Assembly (NCBI GenBank): GCA_964017235.1 | Contig: OZ024935.1 | Coordinates: 34,017,596-34,081,595, forward strand | Length of the DNA: 64,000 bases | DNA from: Sabellastarte sp. h YS-2021 | Lineage: Eukaryota > Annelida > Polychaeta > Sabellida > Sabellidae | Direction of reading: 5' to 3' | Shown here: in pieces, positions 35,801 through 50,800 of the stretch | Position numbering within the stretch: the first letter of the stretch is position 1 | How the letters are laid out: each line of letters starts with the position of its first letter | Notes under the pieces: generated by a model | Seen by the model: the letters and a program-made list of their open reading frames with translations, nothing else | Told to the model about the DNA's origin: nothing | The model's database searches: none | Translations under genes and position numbers: made by a program

Positions 35801-38800
35801 TATGTCCATAGACTCATGAATTGGAATATTGCACATTGTTGTTGCACCTTAGAGCCTGCCTGAATGTAGAGATTAAGTGCTTTAAAAGTCTAGGATAGAA
35901 TAGATTCACATAGGTGCTGTTGCCAGTGATTGCTTTGATGTTTGTCAAATCACCCACTCACTACTTCACGTTATCATTCAAAAGTTAGCTTACCAAACAT
36001 TATTTTTTCTTTTTAATGTATTTAACATTTCTCATTGGATTTGTGATATATTTTCCAGACCTCCCCACCCCAGAAGTGATTGGAATAGACCCGGATTCCA
36101 ATCAGAAGCCCATTGTGTCCAGTGTAGATCCGTACTCATTCTTCAGTCCTTCTGCAGTAGTAGGTTTGACCACTCCACCCCCATCACAAATGACCCCAGT
36201 CAGCACTGACCACAGTAAGTTGTTTTCTTTTTATTTATTTAAACATATTTACCGGGGTATTTGCAATTGGACAGCAATCTTAAAGGTACGATTATATTAA
36301 GTCCTTTTGCTGAATGAAATATTTACAATGATATAATGGTTGAAATGAAAAAGCACAGAACTGGTTAGCTGGTGGCTTTAATCATTGAAGAATCACTTAG
36401 ATTTGTTGAGAAATATAAATGGACTTCATCTATAATAATCAGGTTTTGATCTATACTTCTTAGGTTGTTACTACCAAATAATAACAATTCAGTTGATACC
36501 TCTACATTAATTACAGCCTGAACAGTATTTAATAAGTTAGTGCGTATAGTGTCATTCAATGGGCAAGAAAAAAAAGAAATGCTGTATATCTGTTTGGTAT
36601 CATCTGCAAGGTCTGTGGTATATGGAGGTTGTTTTTTTAGGTGAGCATTAAGCAAGTTTTATAGATATGTTACAGAGTACTTGCATGCCAGTATGGCAAT
36701 ACATAAGAAATTGGAATATTCTTGTTGATGATTAGTATAAAATATTGGGATAGGTTAGGTTTTTGTCGTGTAAGGATATCAAAATGATTAAAGTATGTTA
36801 AAGCCACAAAAAATGTTGTACTTTTAGTTGAATGAAGAGTAAAGGTTTGGGTTTATCAAAGGATTATTTTGGAGTTCAATTGGAAAAAACAAGATGGCTG
36901 CTTTAGTGTAAAACACAGTAGTTTTCAGTGTATTTGTATAGGGACTGCAGAGACCAATGTACACTTCTTGAATGTGAAAAAGCTGAATTTTCTTATTTTT
37001 AACACTTTTGAGTCACATTACTTGAAAAACAATTTTGGAAAAATGGCTAATACCTTAAAAAAAGAAGAAAAACAAAAATTTTGAACAATCTTTGATGCAT
37101 TGAGGCTTTGCTGAATCTTTTGTGCAACCTTTGACCAAATTATTTTTAACACTCTTGAGTCACATTACTTGAAAACCAATTTTGGCTAATACCTTAAAAA
37201 TGGCTAATACCTTTAAAAAAGAAGAAAAACAAAAATTTTGAACAATCTTTGATGCATTGAGGCTTTGCTGAATCTTTTGTGCAACCTTTAACCAAAAGAC
37301 AAATTTCCAATATTTGGTTGTCCCAGAGTTACGTGACCCCCAAAATCTATTTTGGAAAAAAATGGCTGGTAAACCCAACAGTATAGAACAATATCAAGTG
37401 CATTTTTAGTCAAGCTTAAACTAGGACTCTACAATGGTGAAATTGCCAATTTCCCAAGTTTGGCCAAATTTTTTATCTTAAAATTTTCTTTTCTGAAATT
37501 TTGGCTTCCTACGTATATATAACAGCCATGTTAAGCTTAGATGAGAAAAAAGGCTAATATTTTGGAATGATCAAATATATTCTTTTACTGCATTTGCATA
37601 GTGGATATTTCACATGATAATATATCTTCCCCTTTACTATCCTTTGTGCTGTTTTCATTATTCAAGCTACTGCTGAACAGAGTGTCTAATTTCTAGTTTT
37701 CACGCAAATTCATAATTATGTTCAGCACATTTGTGGCTGTTCAAAAGGGGACAAACATTCATACATGAGCATGTATTGTGTTGTAATTGTTAATATGTTT
37801 TTATTGTTTAATTGTAAAGAAATATTTTAATCTTTTTTCAGGTGCCACAGCAACACCCAGAAATACTCCACACACTAGCGAGAGTCCACACCTAGGAGAG
37901 AGTTTTGACAAGGTAATCTATGTCAGCCAAAAAAAGTCTTTGGAAATTTTTCTCATGGTCTTGTTAGTGTTTTATTTAATTATTTTGTTTTATAAAATGT
38001 GTATTGGGCCTCAGTGATTTCCCATGGTAACAAACTGATTAAAATTGTTGTCATCTACACAGCAACTGAATAAAGTTAGGTACCAATACAAAGTACACGA
38101 CTTGCATTATCAAAATCAAAATGTGTGGGATTATTTTCTTAGAATCTAAAAACAAAATGGTATGAGGAACTAAAGGGAAAAAAATTAAGAGTCTTTTCCT
38201 AAACTTTTTGTCTTAATAAATTTTATTATCTACCAGAAGCATATTTGACCTAATTACTAGGAACTTTTTTTTGTATTTTATACTAATTGGTGGCACGTAC
38301 TGTGGATAATTACCATAAATTTGTCATCAATTGCTGACTTTTTGTAAATATTTCAGTTGTTGTGTGAGCTATGAATATGTTACATACATTATTAGAAAGG
38401 TGTTTTACAGAGCTTCTGCTCATTTTGTCACATTGAAATCCGTGTAGAAATGGCGGATAAATCTCAAGTTAAAAATGAAGTTTTGATATTCACTGATGCC
38501 CTTGTATATATTATACACTTTTTGGCATTCTGCTTTAAGTTTGTGGTTTTATTTATTATTCATACAAAAATGTGAATAATAAATGTGAAACATCCCTCAG
38601 TAGACTTGAAGATGAACACTGTCAAGTTGTCATCTTCATTCAGAACATATCTTTTGTACATGTTATTCAGGAAGTTTTTAGTCGAATCTTTGATTCGAGT
38701 TATGTACTGGGTTGTGGCCGCGATTTTAAATTCGCCGATTAAGCCCTTAAATATCAAATTCTGCATAATATTTGTTCACATATCGGTAGATTAAGGTGTA

Positions 38801-41800
38801 TAGTATACACTCTGCCATTTTGAAGATTTTTAGTACTTTTATTCAGTTATATTTTATAAAGTTAAAAGCTTGTCTAGCACTACGTCTGGCTTTCTGTAAG
38901 GTCCCGGATGTCCTAGAAACTATTGTTTTACCCATTGTTATGGCCTACTCGAACGAGTCTTTTTTAACGGTTTCGTCTGCTGGTTTCTAGACCTTAAACC
39001 CCAATTAATTTATTCGTCTGCAGGGTTTATCACGCAGTCACTGTTAATGTAAAATTGCTGTCTGCCCATCTACCTGTACTCAATTATTTGTCAAACAAAT
39101 AAACCGCAAAGAAATTTATGAATGAACTGACGTCACGGTAGTACTATACATTTTTTGTTTAGCCAATCAAAATCGAGGACACCTCTGGCAGAGACAATGA
39201 AAATATTCAAACTCCGTAGTTCTACATTCAACCACTCGAAGGCGCTTTTGTATGTCCTAGAAGTATTCACGATGGGGTTTTTAAACGTGAGGCTACGATG
39301 GGGTTTCTAACAATATTTTACAAATATATATAATCCAGCAATATTTTACTGTCACCGCACCTCACTCTGTCTTCTCGCAATATTTAAAATAAAATATCAA
39401 ATGCTGGTAGTTGTACACCCACAGAGTGATGAAAACGTGAGGCTACGATGGGGTTTCTAACATTTTACAAATATATAATCCAGCAATATTTTACTGTCGC
39501 CGCACCTCACTCTGTCTTCTCGCAATATTTAAAGCAAATAAAATATCAAATGCTGGTAGTTGTACATCCACAGAGTGATGAAAACGTGAGGCTACAATGG
39601 TGTTTCTAACAACATTTTACAAATATATAATCCAGCAATATTTTACTGTCACTGTACCTCACTCTGTCTTCTCGCAATATTTAAAATAAAATATCAAATG
39701 CTGGTAGTTGTACACCCACAGAGTGATGACAACGTGAGGCTACGATGGGGTTTCTAACATTTTACAAATATATAATCCAGCAATATTTTACTGTTACCGC
39801 ACCTCACTCTGTCTTCTTGTAATATTTAAAACAAATAAAATATCAAATGCTGGTAGTTGTACACCCACAGAGTGATGAAAACGTGAGGCTACGATGGGGT
39901 TTCTAACATTTTACAAATATATAATCCAGCAATATTTTACTGTCGCCGCACCTCACTCTGTCTTCTCGCAATATTTAAAGCAAATAAAATATCAAATGCT
40001 GGTAGTTGTACAACCACAGAGTGATGAAAACGTGAGGCTACAATGGTGTTTGTAACAATATTTTACAAATATATAATCCAGCAATATTTTATTGTCACCG
40101 CACCTCACTCTGTCTTGCGGGCGATAATACCAAGTTTATAGATTTCAACACCCACTGCTGGCCTAAGATTCGACTCTGTGGTTGGCAGATGCCAACCACT
40201 TCACCCTAGTTTTATTATTGTATGTACATGTAAATCTGCAACAAAACTGTATCCAGCAATAGATTATTCACAAAGCCTTAATTTGTTTATAATGCACATA
40301 ATGGTTTTAATTTTGTTTCTTGTCTTTGTGTTTCCTTTGTTTTCCTTTATTCTGTATAGTACACACCAGTTGTCATATTCAAATGGATTTGTGATCTGTG
40401 CATAATATGTTAACTAAAGTAGTTTTCTTAAAAGAAATGTTTTTTAAAAGATGGATCTTTGTTTTTACATCTCAGAAAAAGTTAATTTAAAATAATATTA
40501 TTATTTATATTTAAAAGGCAAGTGCCTGCACTAAAACTAAAGGAAAAGCAGCCATTTAATGAATATTCAAGCTTTTGAATAGCTTTTTGCATAATCATAC
40601 TAATTTAAAAAATTGAACATTTCTAAATGTGGAATAATGATAAAGTGTTACGAGTACAAGTTTTTTTGCAATTTCAATTCTATTTCCGAGTCTAATTACA
40701 AATCAGGAAAAAATATAAGGACACTATATTGTTGTTAGTGTTCACTACAGAAATTTTGACCAAAATCTTAACTCAGCTTTATCCATCAGTAAACTGCTTT
40801 GAACTAATTAACTAATTTTCTCAATTACTGAACTGCTGTTAACTGTCATGGCATATTTTTCAAACATTTACAGTTGACTGTTTAAATTTTCCAATCCACT
40901 TTTTGTGAAACTGTTGGTAAATAAGCAAAATTAAAAAATATACATATAAAGTTAAGGTAGACTGATATTTGACTTTATATTTTATGTCAAACTGCATATC
41001 TAGATTATTTTTAAATGCTTCATTATTTGTGATGTGTGATTCATATCTTATATTTTCTGTTTAAACTTTATTTCCAATTTTTTTTCTGAAAAAAAACTGA
41101 CCGGGCAATAATTTTTTGTAAATTCCAGTAGACCATTACTCACTATGAACCATTTTATTTGAAATATGAAAATAGGAATGAAATTACAAGATATTATCCT
41201 TTTTCTATCCCTGGATACTAAAATTGTTTGACAATTTTTGTGCTTTTGCAACTAAGAGTCCCTTCACAAAGGGGATATTAAGCACTATAAAACTCAAATT
41301 AGAATTAGAATTTGCACCCAGCAATAATTAGAACCGTGCTTTAAAATTTAAAACCAGGTGGTTTTTTTTTAGATTTGCCTCTACCTTTTTGTGTTAATAA
41401 TACATATTTCTTGAAGTTCAGCTCCCTGTTTTTATACCTCAATTCCTTATCATGATACTGTAAAAAAATGTTTTTCTTAATTTTCATCTAAGTTATGATT
41501 TGTTGTATGTGACTGTGTATGTTTCATTTTGTCTTTTTTTATGTATATTCATGTCTTTGTCATCATTTGGTCGTAACTGTTAAATTTTATTACGCTACAA
41601 TAGCTTACCATGTGGGACTTAATGCTGTTCTCGGGTTGCCACACCCGGGGCCAACGTCTTAGAAAAAAAGACAGTTCTTGTTAGCCACCGGATATACTGG
41701 TAGATGTCGTCACGTGATAACTTCTGACCAATCGCCCTACTTTCTCGTTGGCCACTCGAATTACAATGCCTTATTTTGCAAGGAATATTATTTCATTTTT

Positions 41801-44800
41801 ACAAGGATATACTTATTGTTGGATATGGAAACTACACCAGTTTCTTTATTTTATTGCATAGAATCACAATTCGATGTCTTTTCATAGTTCAGATAAGTAT
41901 CTTTACTATATTTTACAACTGAAGTCCACTTCCGGGTTCACGTTGTAAAGCAATGGCGACTCGTTTATGTGGTTTCTAATACAGGATATATATATATGCC
42001 TGTCAGTAAAATAAAATAAAACAAAATATTTAAGCCCTATTTCATTATTGGACCCCTTTTAGGGTTTAAAAGTGTATAAATGTAACACAAACGAGTCCTG
42101 GCCTAGTAAAATCCCCGGAAACAACTTCCGTTTTTATTGTCGAGACAGCAATTTCTTGTAATGCGCGTCTCGCATTGGTAGTTTTTATACAGGAATATAT
42201 GCCTGTTGAAATCAAATTAAATAAATTTTGCAAGGGTTTACCCCCGTTCTTTTACTCTATTGGTCCATTTTAAGGGTTAAAATATGATTTAAAGCACGAT
42301 TCTAACTGGGGGAATCCTCGGGGAAACCCCTGTGATGACGTCACGTCTAGACCGCATGTGCTGAGAGACGCGGGTTTCTTACAGTACGTTTATAAATATA
42401 AATAAAATAAAATAATATATTTTATCCCTTCTTCCCTGTATTATTGACCATTTATAAGGTTAATACTTAAATAAACAGGAATAGAATTCTTCATTAATCG
42501 TCTAGACATTACGTGTCTCTTTAGGCTATAAGGTAACCTTGGTTACCCATTATTTTAATTATATTTTAATTCATCCAGTTTTAAATTATAATTACTTGTT
42601 TTTTTTTTAGATTCTATGTTATTTAATAAAATTCTGTGTAATTTTCTGCTTTCATTATCTCACAACTAGCCCTACCTGCAGTGAGGTGGGTGGGGCAGGT
42701 GACCTTGTGTCACAGTTGATTTACTTACGTAAATCTAGTTGTGTAGTTCCTTCAAAGAAGGAAAGGCAAAGCTTCCTTGGAAGCTTACCTTAAGGAAAGC
42801 TTACATAGAAATTATAATATCCAACTTCTTTCTCCAGGGTGGATCAGATCCCTGCTTAAATTCAGATAAGATCTTAGTTCATCCGAGATTTTTAATGCAT
42901 CCGAGAATCGGATGCAGTATTCTCAACTTCTATTCAACCCAGTATGATTTGATACTCGGTTTTCATTGCATCTCTCGGATCATCTGAAATCTAATGCTTG
43001 GTGGATTGTATGTAGATCTGATCCTCGGATGATCGGATCATCTTCTCTGATGTTCGGATGTTGATTCCAGATCAGAACACTAACAATCCTCACACACACA
43101 CATAAATAAATAAAATTAAATAAATAAATAAATAATAAATAAATAAAACTTGGAGTAATAGTTCACCAGCCTGGCAGTAAATATCACCTATTGGAGGCTT
43201 GGGTCCAAGTTCAAAAGTCCAAGTCCTCAAGCCCAAGAGGCCTTCTAAACAAGGTCCTTCATTCAGTCCTGGCTCTGTATTTTAGGGAAATAGGTTGCCT
43301 GACTTCACCCTAACCAGTTTTTGAGGACATTGAAACTTAGGCAGTTTTTTTAACCTCCCTGCCCCCAGGGAATTTATGCCTAGATCCTCCACAGTCTGGA
43401 CTCTGAATGATTTACTAGGCCAACAGGAACTTGGGCAGTTTAATTTCCCTTAAAATGGAACAAGTTTTCAAATTTGTATCTCCTTATGGCCCTCCTTGGG
43501 TAGGCCCCTCCTCCCCTTCTGGTCAGCAAGAGTTGAGCTTCAGGCTGCTCTTCACTAGGTTTTTTTTTTCTGAATACAACCTGGTTATATATATATGTTA
43601 AGACAGTAGCAAGGCTACTACCAGACAGGCCAAACTCAATTCCATGGTGCATATAAGTAGTCAGAAGGGGTATGGTGAATTCAGGTGAGATACTGGATCT
43701 TTAGATCTTAAAGTTCCCCATTCACAACTACTTTAGGAGGGACAGGAGTCCCTCATCAAGGCACCTGTAATAACACATAGGGTTTAGGCCCTATTAATCA
43801 ACCCTTTCCAATTCCCCACATCTAGAGGCTCCTACAGGAACCACCCCAATGGGGGTCATTCCATCCCTAGCAGTATCCATCGTTTTCCCCAGGTAGGGGG
43901 AAATCGAGTAGCCGAGGCTCCAAGGTCTTTTGACCCACTCCAGGGGACGAGGGCATAAAAACCCTTCCCCCCCAATGACTCCTCCAGCCTCACTCAGTCC
44001 ACCAGTAGGAGTTCTCCGTTCTTTCAGATTAGACTGGCAAACAAATCCTGTCATTCTTTTTAATCCAAGTCCAGTCAGACTCCTGACCCGGTCAGAATAC
44101 AAGGCCCTTCAAAGACCAAATCCTGGCCTCTGTATCCAGTCTCTTATGTCAAAGAACGCAATAGAAAGGGTGGAAAATGTAAAATCTCTCGGGTTTTACA
44201 GTTGCCTGTTCCTAGTACCAAGCCTCACCTAAGGTGGAGGCCAGTCATAGACCTAAACAGGCTCAACACTTTTCTACACGTAGAAAAGTTCAAAATGGAA
44301 ACTCCAGAGTTCATCAGGACCTCCCTGATTCCAGGGGAGTGGGTATCGTCGATAGATCTATCGGACACTTACCTACACATCCCCATCCATCCAAACTCAA
44401 GGAAATACCTAAGGTTTTGCTACAAGTCACAGGTGTTCCAATTCACCTCCCTCCCATTCGGACTAGCCACAGCCCCCCAGGTCTTTACAATGATCGTAAA
44501 GGAAGTGAAACTAATGGCCCTCTCAAGAGGACTCAGAATTCACCAATACCTGGACGACTGGCTGATCAGGTCCCAGTCTCAGGAGGAAGCCCAAGTGAAC
44601 ACATAGGCAGTGGTAGACCTAACTCTGTCCTTGGGGTGGATAATAAATCAGGAAAAATTAGAACTGAAACCTACTCAGGTGTTTTTCGTTCATGGGCTAC
44701 AAATACCACCTAGATTCAGCCCTTGTAAAACCCACTCAAGAGAGATGGCTCAAACTTCAGGATTTGATCCTACTACTCAAGTCAAAACGTGTTTTGACTG

Positions 44801-47800
44801 CAAGATGTTTGATGTCTCTAATTGGGTTGCTAGCCTCCACCGGGAAAATGGTCCCGGAGGGACGCCTTTACATGAGGCCCTTTCATTTTCATCTCAAGGA
44901 GCACTGGAGATATCCTCAGTCGCTGGACAACCTCCTTCCTTGGACATAAGCCATTGCAGCCCACCTAGATTGGTGGCAAAATCCCTCAAACGTAATGAGA
45001 GGTGCAGACCTTCATCCCAAACACCACAGTATCCAACTCTTTACCGACGCCTCACACGAAGGTTGGGGCGCTCACTTAGACCAAAAATTCCACAAGGGTC
45101 TGTGGTCAGATCGGGAAAAAAGGCTACACATATATGTCCTAGAATTGAAGGCGGTCTCCCTGGCCCTTCGAGACTTCAAGGACCAGTGCCAGAATCAAAC
45201 AGTGTTAGTTGCGATGTACAACTCAACAGTGGTAGCCTACATCAACAATAAGGAGGAACACACTCAGTAGAGATGTGCGCTCTCCTGTGGAAGATCACGA
45301 CCTGGGGCCATCACTACCTCATAACATAGAAAGCCAGGCACGTTCTAGGGTGCCTGAATGTGATGGCCGACCTACTGTCCAGGTCCAACCAAGTGCAGTC
45401 AACAGAATGGTCTCTTCACCCCCAGGTGTTCAAACAGATCTGCCAGAAGTGGTTCACACCTCATGTAGACTTATTTGCCACTCACCTGAACCACAAGCTC
45501 CCACTGTACGTGTCTCCTATCCCAGACCCAAGGGCCTGGGACATAGATGCTCTAAACATAAACTGGACCAACCTCACGGCCTAGGCGTACCCTCCTACGG
45601 CTCCTTCACAAGGTGATCCAAAAGATCAGGCAATGTTATTGTCTGATCATCGTAATAGCCCCAGGCTGGCCAGGGATGCCCTGGTTTTGGGACCTAGTGC
45701 AGCTCTCAACAGAGATCCCACTACAACTCCCAGTGTCAACGACCCTACTCAAACAGGCCCACAACTATGTGTTCCACAACTATCCACAACAGCTGAACCT
45801 CCACGCCTGGTGTCTAGGAGCGGACAACTCCAAGAACAAGGCTTCTCTGTGGAGGTGGCAGAGAAAATTGCTGCCCCTCAGCGGTCATCAACAAGGACCA
45901 TCTACAGGATTTCTCCACTCCATCTGTGAAACAAATCTCAGATTTTTTCATGTACCTGTACCAAGACTTAAACAGGCGCCCCTCGACCATTGATGGTTAC
46001 AGGACTGCAATCGTTGACACTTTGGGCCCAACGGCCCAACACATTGCACACAATGCAGACCTTCATAGGTTACTCTCCAGTTTTCACAGGGATCGTCCTA
46101 AGAGTTCCAGAAATTTACCCAAGTGGAACCTTTCTGTTGTCCTTAACGAGCTCACTAAAGCACCATTTGAGCCCATGAAAGACACAGACCTCAAACATCT
46201 TACTCTAAAACTGCTTTCTTGCTAGCTTTGGCCTCCGGCAATCGCCGCAGCGAAATCCATGCCTGTTTCGCAAACAAGTATCTAATCTAGGCCAATGGGA
46301 AAAGGTTGCCTTGTTCCCTTCTTCTGATTTCATAGCCAAAAACCAACTAGCAAGAGAAGGTTCTCAAAGTGTATCTCCGGTGACTATTCCTGCTTTGACT
46401 ACCATTGTAGATAGACAATTTAAGGAAGACAGGACCCTGTGTCCCGTGCGGGCCCTGAGGTTTTATTTGGACCGAACAAAGACCTGAGAGGGTCTCGTTC
46501 TCTCCTTTACGAAAGGACATACCTCAGACATCAGACCCCCTACTCTCTCTTCATGGTTTAAACAAACCATCCTACTTTGTTACAAACAAGCAGATCAACA
46601 AGCCTTGGACTTGGTCCAAGTCAAAGCGCATGACATCCGGGCCTTCGCGGCCTCTAAGGCCTTTTACGGTGGGGTATCGGTGGACCAAATCATGCAAGCC
46701 TGTCACTGGAAAGCTCACAACACATTTACAAATTTTTACCTAAAAGACCTTACTTGGTCGGACACCGACAACAATATGTATCTGGGACCCGTAGTGGCGG
46801 CACAACAAGTCCTAGATCCTTCCCCTCAGACCAGTTGTCCTCGGAAAGAAAAAAAGGGGGGGGCACATCCGCTACAACCAAATCTTCAGGAGTCTCTCCC
46901 AGGATCTAGGTATTCCTTTACCTTCAAGATGTTACGGGTAAGGTCATTTTCATTGCGTTAATACATCTTACCTACCAGACGATAGCTATAGCCCGGCGCC
47001 AGCCGGTCCCGCCAAACGAAAGAAAAGACGTCCTGGGTTTCACCCCCGGCAGGACCGGTACACTACACTCCACTCGCCAGGTGGCCTAGTTCCTGCTTCA
47101 CTCGCCAGAGGGACGTGACGTCATAGCATCTTTTTCGTTTGGCGCGATATTCAAAGTTTGAATTTTTGGAAACTCTTTTTATTTTGAGTATTTCTTAATT
47201 TATACAGTGTGTTTTGTGTTACGATTTGTCAGTTAGTTGGATAAACTACCATGGCATCTCCAGGACAAAGGAAAGGAGCCTGCGGGCATATCATGGCTAA
47301 TTTTGACCCTCATTCTCGTTGTGCCAGATGCAGAGATAAAGGGTTGGGCCAAGACCCGTGTGTTTTAAAGTTGCAGTGTGAGTTTTGTGACACTTTAACC
47401 CCTGAACAATTGCTCCAGCTTTCAACCCCTACGTACAAACTGCGGAAGGAGAAATCTAAAACCAAAGAAGCCCTTGTGGATCCGTCCACTGTCACTATCG
47501 TGTCGCAGGTGGAATCTCAGGAAGTTGCTTCAACTTCTCCACCCCATGTTGCTGAGCAAGATCTCTCTTTACCTCCACCTATGTTCCGCCAAGAGTTAAA
47601 AGACTTGGACGAAAAGTGGTCAGTACGTATGGCCCGTCTGGAAGCACTCATTACTTTGGGGCAGCGTCCTTCACCTCAACCTTCCTTCTCACCGGTCAAG
47701 GCACCGGTACCGCATCAAGCTCCCGCGGGAGCTCTTTCTCAGGCACCTTTTCTCTTATCATCTGTCCCTTCCGGCCAAGCCGCCCCGGCTTTTGGCCCGG

Positions 47801-50800
47801 ATAGGATAAAACCTAGTGCCACTGTCACTACCAGCTCAATAACTAGGACGTCTCCTCTAGAAGGCCTTTACTCTGAACAGGACCCGGAACCGGTATTCTC
47901 TCAACAGAGTTCTTCCGGCCCGGTGGCCTCTGCTTTGCCTCAACCTCCTCCGCAATCCAGCTTGTTCAAGTCAGCTCCGGAGCACTTTGAGGAAGGTGAG
48001 GTATCTGACCAAGAAGACGTCACTGACCATCCTGATCAAGAATCTCCAGACTTGGATAAGACATTGAGCGAAGATCAAAATTACAGAGAGACTGTTAGGG
48101 GAGTACGTGCTTTCATGGGCTGGTCACATATCCCAGATCTTGAGTATACCCCAAGTTCCAAGTCAGACAATCCCTGGATTGGCCACCGGGCACAACCTGT
48201 AGGCAAGGTCTCTATCGACTTACCACCAGAGGACTGGCTTTGTAAGAAACTTGAAAATTTAAATCTCGTCCTCATAGAAGGTTACCCGTCCAAGTCTACG
48301 GAACCGGGTGGACTTCATGTTGATCAGTATCTCCGCCCCCCCAAGTCTCAGGCAAGGTGGTACGGGATTCATCCCGCTGAAAATAAAGACATCACTAGGC
48401 CGGGAAAATATGTAACTACTTGGCCCAATGACGCGGCGAAGTTGAACAGTTCCTTTGCCCGAATTGGTAAACCTGCTCTTGCTTCATCCCAACCCACCTC
48501 CCGCCCTATTGCTCAGGATACGCTCCGGAAGTGGGAGAAAGCAGCAAAAGAGACCAGTTATATTTGTAACCAGTCCGCTGGTTTCAATAGGTGCATCACC
48601 AAGATACAGGACTCGTTTCAAGAACAGTTACAAATTCTTCAGACAGAGTTGGGAAAAGGAAAATCTTCCACAAAAGCTCAAGGTGCACTTGATGAATTAC
48701 ATTTCCTGTCTGCATTCAACCAAAATGTGAGTTTTGCGGTTGGCAAATCCCTCCAACACCTCTCAGATTTCACTTTTATACAAATGGCTAATTTAACTCT
48801 GGTCAGGAGGGATTCTTATCTTGAGCACCTAAAAGCTGGCGTCAAGCCAGATACCTTTTCCTCTCTCAGGAACTGTCCTCTACAAACCAGGGCTTTGTTT
48901 CCGGACGACATTATCCGGAGGGCGGAAGATGAAATAGCAGCATTTGAGTCACATAAGCGTACCAACCAGCCCGGTCCGGGCCGTGGTGGGTTCGCCGGCA
49001 CTCAGAAAAAGCAACACCGTTACCAGCCATATTCAACATGGAAACAGGAGGATTCTGGGAACTCCGGGGCTCCCGGCAAAGAGATGCCTGCATGGAAAAC
49101 ATTTGGCAATCGCGGGAGAGCCCGTGGCAGAGGCAGGGGTGGTCAACCCGGTCGCGGTTCGCGCCCTGCCAGAGATGCTAAGGCGTATAAATGACAATCA
49201 CTGCAAAGTTCCTCCGGAAGTAACATCCTGTCCGGAGTTTGGTGTTGTAAATGTAACAAAGACAAGTCTTCCTGTTCTTGTGAAAGACTCTGTAAATTGT
49301 CACAATGTTGTTCATCATGTACTTTCTGTAAAAAACATCAGGCAGCCGCAAAAGAAAGGCATAAGTCCAATCTTAAAATCACAAAATACAATAAAGTATG
49401 TGAAAAGTGCTTCTTTTGTAAATCACTGTGTCTTTGCCCCAAGTGTGTCAAATGTCCTCAGTGTTGCAAATGTCCAATCAGTAGGGGGACGCCTACAAAA
49501 TTTTTGGAAAATATGGGCTCTCAAGGGTGCAAACCCGAAGGTAGTATCCATTTTGAAAAAGGGCTATGTGCTTCCCTTCAAGGTCAGACCTCCCTTAATA
49601 AGGGAACCCCTGATAGTAAGCGGCTATGCAAACCCCACCAGAGACTCCCACTTACAAGAAGCAGTGCAAGCTCTGATCAAGAAAAAGGCAGTAGAGAGGG
49701 TCAGGGTTCGAACCTCACTAGCCTTTTTCAACAGATTGTTCATTGTCCCAAAGCCGAACCAAAAGTGGCGGCCAATCTTGGATCTCAGTACTCTAAATCA
49801 GTTTTTATGCGTAAAAACATTCAAAATGGAGACTCCAGAGACAATCCGGACCTCTCTACAACAAGGCGAGTGGGTGTCATCAATAGATTTCAGCGACGCC
49901 TACTTCCACATTCCAATCCACTTCACATCCCGAAAATTCCTCAGGTTCCACTTCCAGAACCAGTCGTACCAGTTTCGGGCTCTTCCCTTTGGCCTCTCAA
50001 CAGCTCCCATGGAGTTCACTGCTGTGGTCAAAGAGGTCAAGTTAATGGCTCAGTCACGGGGTATAAGAATCCACCAGTACCTAGACGACTGGTTGATTCG
50101 AGCCCCTACCAAAGAATCTTGCCACCAGGGAACCCAGTCCCTCCTAGCCCTTTGCCAGGAGTTGGGCTGGATGGTAAACATGCAAAAATCAGAACTGGAA
50201 CCCCAACAAGTCTTCGACTTTGTAGGCTACCAGTACGACCTGCTCAACGGACTGGTCAGACCGACTCAAAACCGTTGGGAAGCCCTTCAACAAAAAATAA
50301 CAGGGCTATTGCAGAGGAGATCTTGCCAAGTGAGAACTTTCATGTCTCTTATAGGCCTTCTCACTGCGACAGAAAAACAGGTGACCCTAGGCAGACTGCA
50401 CATGAGACCTATTCAGTGGCACCTCAAGAAACACTGGAGAGTCCCGGAATCTCTGGAAAAAGAGATCCCAATTCCGAGGTCTCTCCATCAGCACCTGCAG
50501 TGGTGGACCCAGGAGTCAAAGGTCCTAAAGGGTCAACCCTTACACCCCCTACAACACGCAATACAAATCTTTACAGACGCCTCAAAAGAAGGCTGGGGTG
50601 CTCACTTGGGCGACTTCACAGCAAGCGGGACTTGGTCAGTGCCCGAAAGCAAATTACACATAAACTTCTTAGAGCTAAAAGCCGTGTTGTTAGCACTAAA
50701 AAGATTCCAACACTTAGTGCAAGGAAAGGTCGTCCTGATTGCCACAGACAACACCACAGTTGTGGCATACATCAACAAGGAGGGAGGTATGAGGTCAGGT

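Noticed and set aside
39282-40115. CRISPR-like array
   Set aside because: Units are contiguous 149-bp tandem repeats without unique spacers, in an animal intron.
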